DNA from: Ustilago trichophora
Lineage: Eukaryota; Basidiomycota; Ustilaginomycetes; Ustilaginales; Ustilaginaceae
NCBI GenBank assembly: GCA_900323505.1
Contig: OOIN01000014.1
Location: forward strand, 744,001-808,000
Reading direction: 5' to 3'
Length of the DNA: 64,000 nt
Shown: positions 30,998 through 42,144 of the stretch, piece after piece
Layout: each line of letters starts with the position of its first letter
Numbering within the stretch: position 1 is the stretch's first letter
Made by a program: the position numbers and the translations under genes
Notes under the pieces: generated by a model
Database searches by the model: none
What the model was told of the DNA's origin: nothing
Seen by the model: only the letters and a program-made list of their open reading frames with translations

Positions 30998-33900
30998 ATG
31001 GACGACGACCTTTCTCTCGAATCTCTTGCGCGGGAGTACTCATACCACTCTGATGGCTTTCATGACGAAGCAAACTCCAATAGCCATGTCTACGGAGACT
31101 CGATGCAGCTTGGCTACCAGACTGCTCCATCGCATCTAGCTGAGATGCAATGGACGCCAAACATCATGCCTGCTTCTCACTTTGCACCGAGCCAAGCAGC
31201 AGCGCAATCGCTCGATGCTGCCACGATAGCCTATCACTTTGACTTTGAAAGAGCCGAAGCTGCCGGCCTGGTAGCTGCAACATCCCAGCCGCCTCGAGCT
31301 CCCGAAAGCTCCCATCTTGCCTCGACGACATCCGCAGACATGCGTGACCTGACAACAAGGCAGGAAACCAGGACGTTCGGTGGCCAAAGGAGACAAGTGA
31401 ACAGCACTCATCAGTCTCAGCAAGGGGGAGAGACTGTTGTTGAGCCCGAGCCTGGACGCAAGATCCGCTTGGTACCTATCGCCTCTCTGCGTAAGTGCTA
31501 AGCTTCCCCATTACGAATCTGGCCAGCGAGCACCCACTAATCCTCGGACTGGTATTGGTGGCGGTCTCCGCCTTTGATGGACTCCTCGATACGATGGATG
31601 AGGATAGCGGCGATGTATCGATCGCTGTTTACGTTTCCCTTCTTCAATGCCGTACAGTCCATCTGCTTTCCAAAAGTGAGTCGCTCAGAGCGCCCCTCTC
31701 CTCCTCAGAAGGCGATGTCGCGAAGACTTTCGACATCAAATCTCTTCCCAAGAGTACGAATGAAGGTGGTCTTAGCACTATCGAGCGCAAAGGGCTGATG
31801 GGACTTCCTGTCTGCCTCAAACCCCTTGCAGGTGCTCGAATCAGGAGACAATGTAGTGCTTTCTGCACCGACAGGCTCGGGAAAGACCGTCATCTTTGAG
31901 CTGGCTCTCGTGCGTATGCTCACAAAGGAACCTGAAAACGCGCGAGCCGTCTACCTGGCGCCAACCAAAGCGCTCTGCTCCGAACGAACCCGCGATTGGT
32001 CGCTTCGTTTTGGCGCTGTCGGCTGTGGCATCACCGAACTCACCGGAGACTCGGTCCATGGTCTGCACGTTGCACGCAAGAGCCGCCTGATTGTGACGAC
32101 GCCAGAGAAGTGGGACAGCCTGACGCGCAAATGGGATGAACAATCGGGCATCCTTTCGACCATCCGTCTTGTGCTGATCGACGAGGTGCACATCCTCAAC
32201 GAGGCACAGCGAGGAGCGCGTCTCGAAGTGGTCGTGACAAGGACCAAGAATCGAGGTCAGAACGTTCGATTCGTTGCTGTCTCGGCCACAGTGCCCAACC
32301 TTGAAGATGTCGCAGCATGGATCGGCCCCAACTTCAACACTCTACCACTGGAAGCACCGCTGCCGCCAAAGATAACCGCAGAAGTCTTCCAGTTCGGTGA
32401 AGCTTATCGTCCCTGTCCTCTGCAGAAGCACGTATACGGCTATCCTAAAGCCAAGGATGAGTTTGCGTTTCAGTCCTATCTCAATCACAAACTTCTCGAG
32501 CTGGTGGAGACACACGCCGCAGGTCGACCCTGCTTGATTTTCTGCGCCACTCGGCGCTCCGCCGTCCAGGCAGCCTCTACCATCGCCGAAGGATGCAAGA
32601 AGGTCAGGGAGAATGGAGGTCGCGGCACTCTGCTTGCTGTCAACGGTCAGCGTGGCTTAGAGGCGGTCAACTTTGACGACGAAGACTTGCAGAGCCTATC
32701 GCCGTCCGGCGTCGCATTCCATCACGCCGGTCTATCTCAAAAGGATCGTCGCACGGTCGAGCAAGCCTTTCTCGCAGAAAAGATTGCTGTGCTATGCTGT
32801 ACCACAACCCTTGCCACAGGCATCAACCTGCCCGCGTACTGCGTCATCATCCGTGGAACCAAGCAGTACGAGGGACAGTGGTGCGAGATGTCGGAGCTTG
32901 ATCTCATTCAGATGATGGGTCGGGCTGGAAGGCCGCAGTTCGACCGAAGTGGCGTCGCTGTCATCATGTGCGAGGACACAATGCAGGCCCACTACCGTGA
33001 GCTCGTCAGCGGCAGCCGCGACATCGAGTCAAGCTTGGCTCCCAATCTGGTTGAACATGTCAACGCCGAAATCGGCTTGCGTGGCAGAACTACGGAAGCC
33101 CAGATTAACGCTTGGATCCGTCAGAGCTTCATGTGGATCCGACTGCAAAAGAACCCTACCTACTACCTGAGCCAGGAAGAGGGCATCGGACTTGACAGCG
33201 TGGAGGACATCCTCAAGCATCTCTGCACCAAGACACTGACCGCGCTTCAGGAGGCTTCGTTGGTCTCGTGCATTGATCAGTCGGCTGAAATCGCATCTAC
33301 CGAGTATGGCGAAATCATGTCGCGCTTTTTCATCCGTCACAAATCCATGCTTGCGTTGATGGCGATCCCGGAAGGTGCCAACACGAGAACGATCCTTGAA
33401 GCCGTGTCGGAAGCAGAGGAGTTTGGAGATCAGAGGATGAGGCAGGGTGAAAAGAGCTTCCTCAACGCCCTTCGCACCAACGCCGAGATCCGGTTCCCAC
33501 CACGTCAGGTTGCGCGGGTAGCAGACAAGGTGTCGTTGCTGATCCAAGCCCACCTGTCTGCGGTCAATCTGATGCAACTCTCCAAGCCAGCTGTAGGCGA
33601 GGCAAATCCGTACTTGGACATCAAGCGAATCTTTCCGCACGCTACCCGCATCGCAAAAGCTGCCGTTGATATTACCATCTACCGCAGAGATGGCAAAGCA
33701 TGCAAGGCAGCATTGGATCTTGCGCGATCGATTGCCGCCGGAGCATGGGATGGCTCTCCCGTCATGCTCCGACAGATCGACAACATCGGCGAACGTTCCA
33801 TCAAAGCATTGGCAAATGCAGGCATCGCCACCTGGCAAAGCTTGGCCGACACTACAGCAAACCGAATCGAGATGATCCTCAATCGCAATCCGCCGTTCGG

Positions 33901-35298
33901 CAGCAAAGTGGTGGCAGCGGCCCAGTCGGTGCCACGAATCGGCCTCGAGGTGATGCAACGTTCGTCAGCGCCCACAACCTTGTCGACTCACACTGTTCCA
34001 GCCAACAGAGCAGACTTTTCGTCTAGCGCGTCGAGCGCCTCATCTACCGGCATGAAGATCGTGCTCGATGTGACCATCCGGATCGAAAATAGGGCAACAT
34101 GCATGCTCAAGAGCAAGGCGTCCAAGATGGCCTTGAGCGTCTGCATACTGACACTCACGTCAGATGGCGACTATGTCGATTTCCGCCGTATGCCCATCTG
34201 GCGCTTCGACTCGGAGAAGCGCTTTACATTGCACGTCTACCTCGAGGATCTTCGCACGCGCATCCTTACTTATGCAGCCTGCGACGAGATTGCAGGGACG
34301 TTGATGCAGGCGAATCTGCTACCTGTCGACATGGCTAATGGGTCTCACAGGACCCGGATCGCACGAGCGGAGCTCCATAGGGGTGATTCCACTGACTTTG
34401 GAGCTGAATCTAATGCGGACGGCAGCGGTGGACCATCTCAGAGAATGGCTCGCGAAGACGCAGATGCGTACTCTGGTAGGGCGATGGTCGAAGACGAGGC
34501 AGATCTGGATGACGAGCATGCTTTCAAGAGGTCAGTACTCTTAATCCTTTGCTTTGCTGATATGGTATTGGCAGAACTGACAGGCTTTGCCCAACACGAT
34601 TTTGTCTCTTGGACCCCCCTTCCCCCCCTTCTCGACGCATCAGATGCAAGCACAAATGCAAGGGCGAATGTCGCCATGTGTGCTGCCAACGTGCAAGGGA
34701 GCAAGAAGCGTTTGGCAAGCCACGCGAGTTCCGTTTTCGAGAACACTTGCGCGATGACAGCTCCCGAAGTACGATGAGCCGCTATTTGAAGCCCTTCTCA
34801 GCGCCCACAAGCGCTCCGACGCTGCTTGCGCAAAAGAGAAAAGTTGGTACAGAGCTTCAAGTTATGGATTTTGAGGACGATCCTGACGCTCCGCAAGATC
34901 TTCTGAGCAAGCTCGATCGACTTGCTGCCGAAACCGATCGAGTCGCAGCTACTGCAAGACCACTCGAATTGCCAGGGTATTCCAGATGGGATGCGACCGG
35001 CGCCACAAGACCCGGTGCGGGTGTGAGCACTGCAGAGTCTGGGCGGCCTGGTCCAAGTAGTTCTGAGGACATTTCCAGGACCCGAACTGATCTGTCTGCT
35101 GACGCAACGGCATCCTCATTTCAACTCGGTTCTAACCGTCATAACAGCGCATCCAGTACAAACTCGATGGCGCTCGCTGAAAATCATGAGTGTGTCGAGG
35201 CGACGTCAGCATCTGCGGCGAAAAAGCCCGCGCAATGTCGCTTTACTCGACTTTTGGGCAAGCCCTCCTGGCTGAGTGGATCAGACACCACTGGCTAG
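30998..35298 (+). CDS. MER3: Meiotic crossover helicase Mer3/Hfm1, four exons
   Basis: Exons are 30998-31490, 31608-31675, 31832-34530 and 34644-35298, all with GT-AG introns and agreeing phases, giving 1304 residues. Exon 2 supplies the family block AMYRSLFTFPFFNAVQSICF, which confirms the first two junctions. The Ski2-like helicase core shows Walker A APTGSGKT (199-206), DEVH (304-307), SATVPN, and QMMGRAGRPQFD. A winged-helix and Sec63-type region follows (about 480-900). The fourth exon begins with a cysteine cluster CKHKCKGECRHVCC (about 1088-1101), also seen in Hfm1 C-termini, then a disordered tail. Mer3 unwinds and stabilises recombination intermediates in prophase I and promotes interfering crossovers. 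The N-terminal start is less certain, because the frame is open above the chosen ATG. MSH6 follows 690 nt downstream on the same strand. Confidence 0.93.
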
Positions 35299-35795
35299 TC
35301 CAGGGCAACAAACTTGGGCTGTCATGCTTTTCTCAGGTATCTCTTTCGCTTGCAATCTCAGCACAAGTCTACACAGCTTTTCGACGAAGCCTGAGCCTGA
35401 CTTTGAGAACCTACTCTTTTGCTCGTTGAGCAAGAGCAAGCATGGGTTTCATTGATTGAATTTTTGGTTTTTCATTTTATTATTATTCTATTTTTTGAGG
35501 GGTCTTTTTTGGCAACCGCCGCCCTGTGGTGGAAATTAAAATGGACCGCGTCGCGCGTCGCGAAAAGAGCAACACCCTGAGCTTAACGGCAGCTCCGACA
35601 CACCAATGTTCTTAGAGAACAGACGCGAGGTCAAAGCGAACTACTGAGCCAAAAATCGCGAAGCCTGGAGTTATGCGGTCAAAAAGAGACCTTCACCTCT
35701 CTCATCGAGTTTCCACATCATCCCCATATACTCTCGTTTCCTGTCCTTCATACCTTTTACACCAGTATCGCTGTTCACGCATTTATACCCATAGA

Positions 35796-35826
<31 letters not shown>

Positions 35827-35989
35827 TCAGACACACACACGCGCGTGCACGAGTTACCGAGCCGTTCTGCTTTCGGCCCTTCCGCGTTCACGGGCCAAGT
35901 ATATCTGAATCCAAGCCCGCGAACTAGCACTTTCCCACGAGAGGGCTCGAGGTCCTCGGAACCCTTGCGACCAGATTCCCACGCTCAAG
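35299..35989. promoter_or_regulatory. MSH6 upstream region with SCB-like sites and CA repeat
   Basis: This gap of 690 nt between MER3 and MSH6 contains CGCGAAAA at 35559-35566 inside a CG-rich cluster, and a second TCGCGAA at 35656-35662. Both resemble the Swi4/Swi6 or E2F-type sites of G1/S genes. A CA tract (35794-35842) lies about 150 nt upstream of the MSH6 ATG, probably in the leader. Confidence 0.45.
35794..35842. repeat. (CA)n microsatellite
   Basis: Interrupted CA tract of about 48 nt, about 150 nt before the MSH6 start. Confidence 0.85.
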
Positions 35990-38900
35990 ATGGCAGGAGG
36001 CAAAGCGAGCAGTGGAACCAAGCAGTCTTCACTGCTTGGCTTCTTTTCCAAGGTGCCAGCAGCGCAATCGTCTTCGAAAGCTTCTCCGCTTCAACCAAAG
36101 GCTGCCACTCAGCCATCTACTCAAAAGAATGTACAGAAAGACAAACTAAAAGATGCATCACCGTCGCTCAGGGCGGCAAAGACACAGCCTCTCGAGACGC
36201 CGCCACCGAGCGAGTCCAGATCCAGCACTCGACGGGTCACTGCTACTGGCGGCAGCAGCAGCGAGGCCATCCGACCGCCATCCTCGTCTCCTACATATCA
36301 CCGATCCAGCTCCCTCTCCGCCGACAGCCTCCTCCCAACGACGCAAGCTGCATCGGTTCCCAAAGCCACCAAGTCGTCGGACTCGGACGACCTCACGCCA
36401 CCCCCGAGCAGTGACGTGGACCGTATGGATGTGGACGACGACGACGACGACGAAGAGGAAACCGAACAACCTCTCTTCCGTCGTCGCGCAGCAGCCAAGA
36501 GACCCGTAACCTACGCCGAGTCCGACTCTGACGGTGCAGCTGCTATGGACAGCGACAGCGAAGACGAAATGCTGTCCTTCTCCAAGGGCCGTAAGCGCAA
36601 CACAGCCAAGCGAGCGCGTAAAACGCGAGACGAAGATGACTTTATCGTCCCAGACGACCAAGATGACGATGGTGACATGCTCCCTCTCGACGCAGGCAAT
36701 GCTTCGGAGGATGATGACCGCCCAGTAACTGAGGAAGACAGCGATGCAGACGACTTTGGCAAGCCCTCGAAACGCAGCAAGACTTCTGCCGGCAAGAAGA
36801 GGGCATCCCCCGTCGCCTCTTCCTCGCGCGCAGCTGGTTCTAACTCGGCACTCAACTCGTTCAAGATGGGCAACAACGCGTCTGGATCCTCATCGCCCAA
36901 CTCGGCTCACCGAGCTGGCCTTACCAACGGTGTAGCTCGCCCGGGACTCTCTTCAGCATCCCTCTCGCACCTCACCAAAGCCGAGCGACGCGTCATCGAG
37001 GAGAAGCGCAAGAAGGCCGAGAACGAGCAGGCCTACAGCTTCCTCGTCGATCTGCGCGACAAGGACGGCAACCGTCCTGGCGACGTCGAATACGACTCAC
37101 GCACCGTCTACATTCCCAAGTCGGCTTGGAAGGACTTTACCCCCTTTGAGGAGCAGTTCTGGCGTATCAAACAGAACCATTGGGATACTGTCCTTTTCTT
37201 TCAAAAGGGCAAGTTCTACGAGCTCTACGAGGAGGATGCACTGATAGGACACCGCGAGTTTGACCTCAAGCTCACCGATCGCGTCAAGATGAAGATGGTC
37301 GGTGTTCCTGAAGCCTCCTTTGACATTTTTGCCGCCAAGTTCTTGGCGTTGGGCTACAAGGTCGGGCGTGTCGATCAGACTGAGACTGCTGTGGCCAAGG
37401 GTATGCGCGTCGGCGAACGCTCGCGCGGTGGTGGCTCCGAGATCGTCAACCGCGAGCTCAGGCACGTCCTGACGAGCGGCACCATCGTCGATGCTGCATC
37501 CCTGCCCGATGACCTCAACAGCTACTGTGTCTCGATCAAGGAATCAGCTACGGCAGGTCGCAACGGGCCCATCTTTGGCGTATGTACGCTCGATGCTGCT
37601 ACTGCCGAGTTCAACTTGACCGAGTTCGAGGATGACGAGTCGCGCACCAGGCTCGAAACGCTCCTTCGCTCTCTCCGACTCAAGGAGGTTCTTCACGAGA
37701 AGGCAGGACTCACGGCGCCTACACTCCGAGTCCTGCGCAGCACTGTGCCCAGTACAGCTCAAATCACCATGCTCAAGCCCGGCGTCGAGTTCTTGGAGCC
37801 TGAAACCACTCTCCGCAAGCTCAATGCCCTCTTCAATCCGGAAGTGGATGCCGAGGCTCGCGTCGAATCGCTCGATCTCGTCGATCCTTCGCTTCTTCCC
37901 GAGGGCATTGCCACCATGGTTGATCGACCCTGTGCCATGTCGGCACTGGGTGGCATGCTTTGCTACCTGGCGCAGCTCAACTTGGACCGTGATCTGTGCT
38001 CCAGCCGCAATTTTAACATCTTTGACCCGCTGCGCCAGGACAAGTGCCTCGTGCTCGACGCACAATCGCTCACGCATCTCAATGTCCTACAGAATGACGA
38101 GGGCACCGACGAAGGCACGCTCCACCGCCTACTCAACCGATGCGTGACCCCCTTCGGGAAACGACTCTTCAAGATCTGGCTAGTGGCACCCTTGGCCACC
38201 GCTGATGCCATTCGAGCTCGTCAAGACGCCGTCGAAGATCTGCTCAAGTATCCTTGCTTTGGCGACGAGTTCGAGACCTTTGGCAAAGCGCTGCCCGACA
38301 TTGAGCGCATCGTGCCTCGAGTGCGCGCTGGCAAGTGCCGTCCTCGTGACTTTACTGCAGTTCTCAAGGCGCTCGCCCGCTTCGAAAAGGCGATGAGGCA
38401 GCTTCGATCTCAATGCGAAGGCTTCGATACTGGAGTGATCGGAGCGCTTCTGGAATCCATCCCACCAGTTGCTCCGATCGCTCGTCATCTGCAATCCAGC
38501 TTCAAGATGACCGAGGACGGCTCCTTTACGCCCATCGAGGGGGCCTTTGAGCCCTTTGACCGTGCCGAAGCTGCGATCGCCGAGGTCGAGGCGCAACTCG
38601 AGCACGAGATAGACTCGTACCGCAAGCAGCTCAAGCTGACGGCAGCCAAGTGTGCATGGAAGCATCTCGGCAGCAAAGACATTTTCCAGATCGAAGTGCC
38701 CGTCGCCACCAGAGTGCCCAGCAACTGGACCAAGCTCAGCAGCACAAAGGACCGCAACCGCTGGTACTCGCCAAAGGTGCGTGATCTGGTCCAAGACATC
38801 AAGGAGGCGCGCGAGACTCGTCTTGCTGCCCTCAAGCAATTTCACCAGAGCCTCTTTGCCAGCTTCTCGGAGCAGAGCGACGTCTTCCTGCAAGCCGTCA

Positions 38901-40036
38901 AGACTGTCGCCGAGATCGATTGCCTTCTCTCGCTGGCCAAGGCGTCATATGCTATTGGTGAACCGTCGTGCCGACCCGAGCTGGTCGATCACGAAACGGC
39001 GCTGCTCGAATTCGAGGAGCTTCGACACCCTTGCATCGCCGGCGACAATATTGATTTTATCCCGAACGACATTCGTCTCGGTGGCAAGAACGACGAAGTG
39101 GTCATCCTGACCGGTGGCAACATGGCGGGTAAGAGTACGACTGCCCGCACCAGTGCCACTGCTGTGATCCTTGCGCAGTTGGGCTGCCGAGTGCCGGCTG
39201 CAAATGCACGCATCTCGCCCGTGGACCGTATCGCCTCTCGAATGGGCGCCAACGATCAAATCTTCCGCAACAACAGTACCTTCATGGTTGAGATGCTTGA
39301 GGCCTCGCGCATCATCAACGAGTGCACACCGCGCTCGCTTGTCATCATGGACGAGCTGGGACGTGGTACCAGCACATTTGACGGCCAGGCGATCGCGTTT
39401 GCGGTCCTTCATCATCTCGTCAGCCGAACGCGCTGCTTGACTTTCTTCTTGACTCATTACACCAACCTGGCATACGACTTTGACTCGTACTCGCGCGTCA
39501 GCAACAAGCACATGCAGGTCTTGGTCGACGACGCCAAGCGCGAGGTCGTGTTCACGTGAGTAATCCTCTTCAACCAGGCCTGGCTTTCTGACTGAACAGC
39601 ACATCACATGGAGCCGAACACTGACCAGCACTCTTTCTTTTCCTGATCTCCAACATTGAGTGACAACAGGTATCGTCTCGTCGATGGCATCGCAGAGTCG
39701 TCGTACGGTACGCAGGTGGCTGCTTTGGCTGGTGTGCCTCACGAGATCTGCGACCGCGCTGCCATCGTCTCGAAGCAGTTCTCCGAAGCGACCAAGGCAA
39801 ACCAGGCCGAAAAGAACAAGAGCACGATCCCGCTTGCCTTGCTCAGCGACTTTGTCCACCTCTTCAAGCTGGCCCGCGAGGAGACTGCTGCATCTAGCGA
39901 CCGCAATGCCGAAGCAAAGGCCCTCACTACGCTTTCGCAGCTCGATATCATCCGTTCTCAGATAGCTGCTCTGGCTAAAGGAGGATCCAGCGCCAATTCA
40001 CTCGTTAGCCCTCCCTCAACTTCAACTTGTACGTAG
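35990..40036 (+). CDS. MSH6: DNA mismatch-recognition ATPase Msh6, two exons
   Basis: Exon 1 is 35990-39555. The intron is 39556-39669 (GTGAGT...GACAACAG), and exon 2 runs to a TAG at 40034, giving 1310 residues. A PCNA-interacting box KQSSLLGFFSK lies at residues 11-21, followed by an acidic, serine-rich disordered region to about 330. MutS domain I has the mismatch-reading GKFYELYE motif, with Phe409 and Glu411. The ATPase has Walker A GNMAGKST (Lys1048), the ABC-like NNSTFMVEMLEA block and Walker B IMDELGRGTST (Asp1121). Msh6 pairs with Msh2 to recognise base mismatches and small loops behind the replication fork. The stop codon overlaps a strong splice donor (GTACGTAG at 40029-40036). Use of that donor would extend the protein in frame into ECO1, so the C-terminus drawn here may be only one isoform. 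Confidence 0.93.
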
Positions 40037-40160
40037 TGCTTTTCACCTTTTGCGTGTCAATGACCAAGGCCTTGCGGCCGGCTTGCTCCTTCCCGAAACA
40101 CGATGCTGACGTTGCTTGTGTGTTTTCGGCCCCCGTTTCTACTCTTGTATCGAAGAGCAG

Positions 40161-41338
40161 CTGTTCACAGCGACAACGATGCAGCAGGTGACGGCGAGAG
40201 AAGGCCAGCTGGCCCGCTCCAGACGGCAGTCAAGAAGTTCACGACCTACGCCGGACGCGTTCGCCGTGCCATGACGGAGGACTTTCAACCACAGCCCCTT
40301 TCCCTTTCGAGCCGCACGAACGATGATGACGCGATGCAAAAAGCTCCCAGCAGTCCCATTCTCTCCTCGACCCACACACCTCTCTTCCCCACAGTGCGTC
40401 ACGCCAAGCCCATCGCCACACGCAAGACTCAGCCCAAGACAGCAGCGGCTTCGTCGGCTCGAGAGCCCGAACAGCTGATCCTCGACTTGGGCCAGCGCAT
40501 TCGCATCCGTTGCGCCGAGTGTGACATGCAATACGACACGTCTTCGGCGGAAGACTGCACGCTGCATGCGCGACACCACGAGCGAATAGTCAAGGGATTG
40601 GATTGGAGTGCAAAGGCGCTCACGGCGTGGGGTGAGATGGTTGCGCAGCACAGTTTGACCCGCCGTGTCGGCAAGGGCAGCAAGTCGGTGCTTCGAGGGA
40701 AGCAGGGAGGTGAGATGGGGGAGACGGAATCGGTCGACGTGCGATGCTATGATATGTCGACGCTCAAAGATGGGGTGGCAACCAGGAAGATCGGCGAGCT
40801 TCTGCAGACGGTGGATGATGCGCTTGGTGCGGCGTCGGTCGATGTGTCGAACATTCGGGGATGTAAGGTGCTTGTCGCTGTGTGTTCTGGTCGAGCGGCG
40901 GGTGCGGCTGTCGTGGGCCGCGTGCCTCAGGGTCAAGCTCGAGAAGTGCTCCCATCGAGCTACAACAAAGAGAACGACGCCGCCTCCACCGACAGCGACC
41001 AACCGCATGTCACAGGCACAGTATGGAACGACGCCGGAGACGCGATTTTCGTCTCTGACGCCCTTCCCTCATCGCAAACACCCGCAGTTGGGATCTACCG
41101 CATCCACGTGATTCCCAGCTGGAGACGAACGGGCCTGGGAAGCATCCTTCTCGATGCAGCAGCTGACAACAGCGTGTACGGATTTGATCTGACAGGTTTG
41201 ATCGGCATGTACGGAAGCAGGGCCAGATCGGTTGCATTCAGCCAACCGACAGAAGCAGGAAGGAAATTGGCTGAAGCCTGGATTCGCAAGGATGCTGATG
41301 GTGCGGCTGCACCCCGGCTGGTTGTATTTGAAGCGTAG
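40161..41338 (+). CDS. ECO1: Cohesin acetyltransferase Eco1/Ctf7, probably fused to MSH6
   Basis: The frame encodes a C2H2 zinc finger (IRCAECDMQYDTSSAEDC followed by the two histidines of LHARHH). It continues into an Eco1/ESCO acetyltransferase domain with IYRIHVIPSWRRTGLGSILL (acetyl-CoA loop) and the diagnostic AFSQPTEAGRKLAEAW end. Eco1 acetylates Smc3 at replication forks to establish sister-chromatid cohesion. The start is the open question. The first coordinate given is the first base after a CAG acceptor at 40158-40160; from there the reading is in frame with MSH6 across a 132-nt intron (40029-40160). It includes the N-terminal motif QTAVKKFTTYAGRVRR. Alternatives are an ATG at 40103, whose first 20 codons look intronic, or an ATG at 40271, which drops that motif and leaves 355 residues. 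Confidence 0.85.
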
Positions 41339-42144
41339 GACCTCGCACCATCTATCTCATCTAGATTCTTGTTAAAGCCTCGGAGCCCTCATTGCAACAA
41401 CACGCCAATATTGAACTCAGGAGGCATGAAGAAGAGGATCTAAAGAGACCATGCAGTGATGTGAGCCCAAAATATGTCACCAAAGCGACAACTTGTGCTT
41501 CAAAGCATGGCAGTATCCGAGAGTAACAGCATATTCCGAGGAGGAGCTGCAAGCAAGCCTTGGAATGAAGAGCTACACGCATTGCTTTGTGTGTTGTCGT
41601 GCGAGTAGAATTCAGAATACACAATGTACAAGCAGGATCGCGGTTCTGAATAGAAATCGAGGCGAATGGACAACCTAATTTGAATTCAACGCGGTGGAAA
41701 GGGACACAGCAAGCGCAGAGAGGACGCGGATTGTGCAGCAACGGGAAAGTACACACAAGAGAGAGAGTCAGAGTGATCCGAGCGGCAAGTCTGCTTGCAC
41801 CAACTGTGTCTGGCTGTGTTGAGCTGGAAGATTGACCAAGTCTGACTGCCACGCAGGCGGCCCAGAACCCAAGTGGTTCAGCACCGTCCACTCTCAAGAG
41901 CTTGGATCTCACCTACTCTCATATCATCATCGTCTCTTCACCAGCTCATCACTGCTCGTGTCGCTTGCTTTCGCCACCATTCAGCATCGAGGCTCACGTC
42001 TCTAGACCTGCACTGGCTCCTCATTACGGCACAGGCAGCGGTTGTGGACTCTCTCTCTCTCTCTCTCTCTCTCCACTAGCTGGACCTCGAAAGCACATTG
42101 ACGATTGACACATACACACACCTCTGCCTTGTTTCATCATCACC
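41339..42144. promoter_or_regulatory. SEC26 upstream region
   Basis: About 800 nt between ECO1 and SEC26 on the same strand. A CT tract (42048-42073) lies 70-95 nt before the SEC26 ATG. A 183-codon minus-strand frame (41912-41361) has no family resemblance and no ATG-led start and was not accepted. Confidence 0.45.
42048..42073. repeat. (CT)n microsatellite
   Basis: CT tract of about 25 nt in the probable 5' leader of SEC26. Confidence 0.88.

Noticed and set aside
41361..41912. 183-codon minus-strand open frame upstream of SEC26
   Set aside because: It has no recognised motif, lies in the SEC26 promoter and lacks an ATG-led start at the frame's 5' end.
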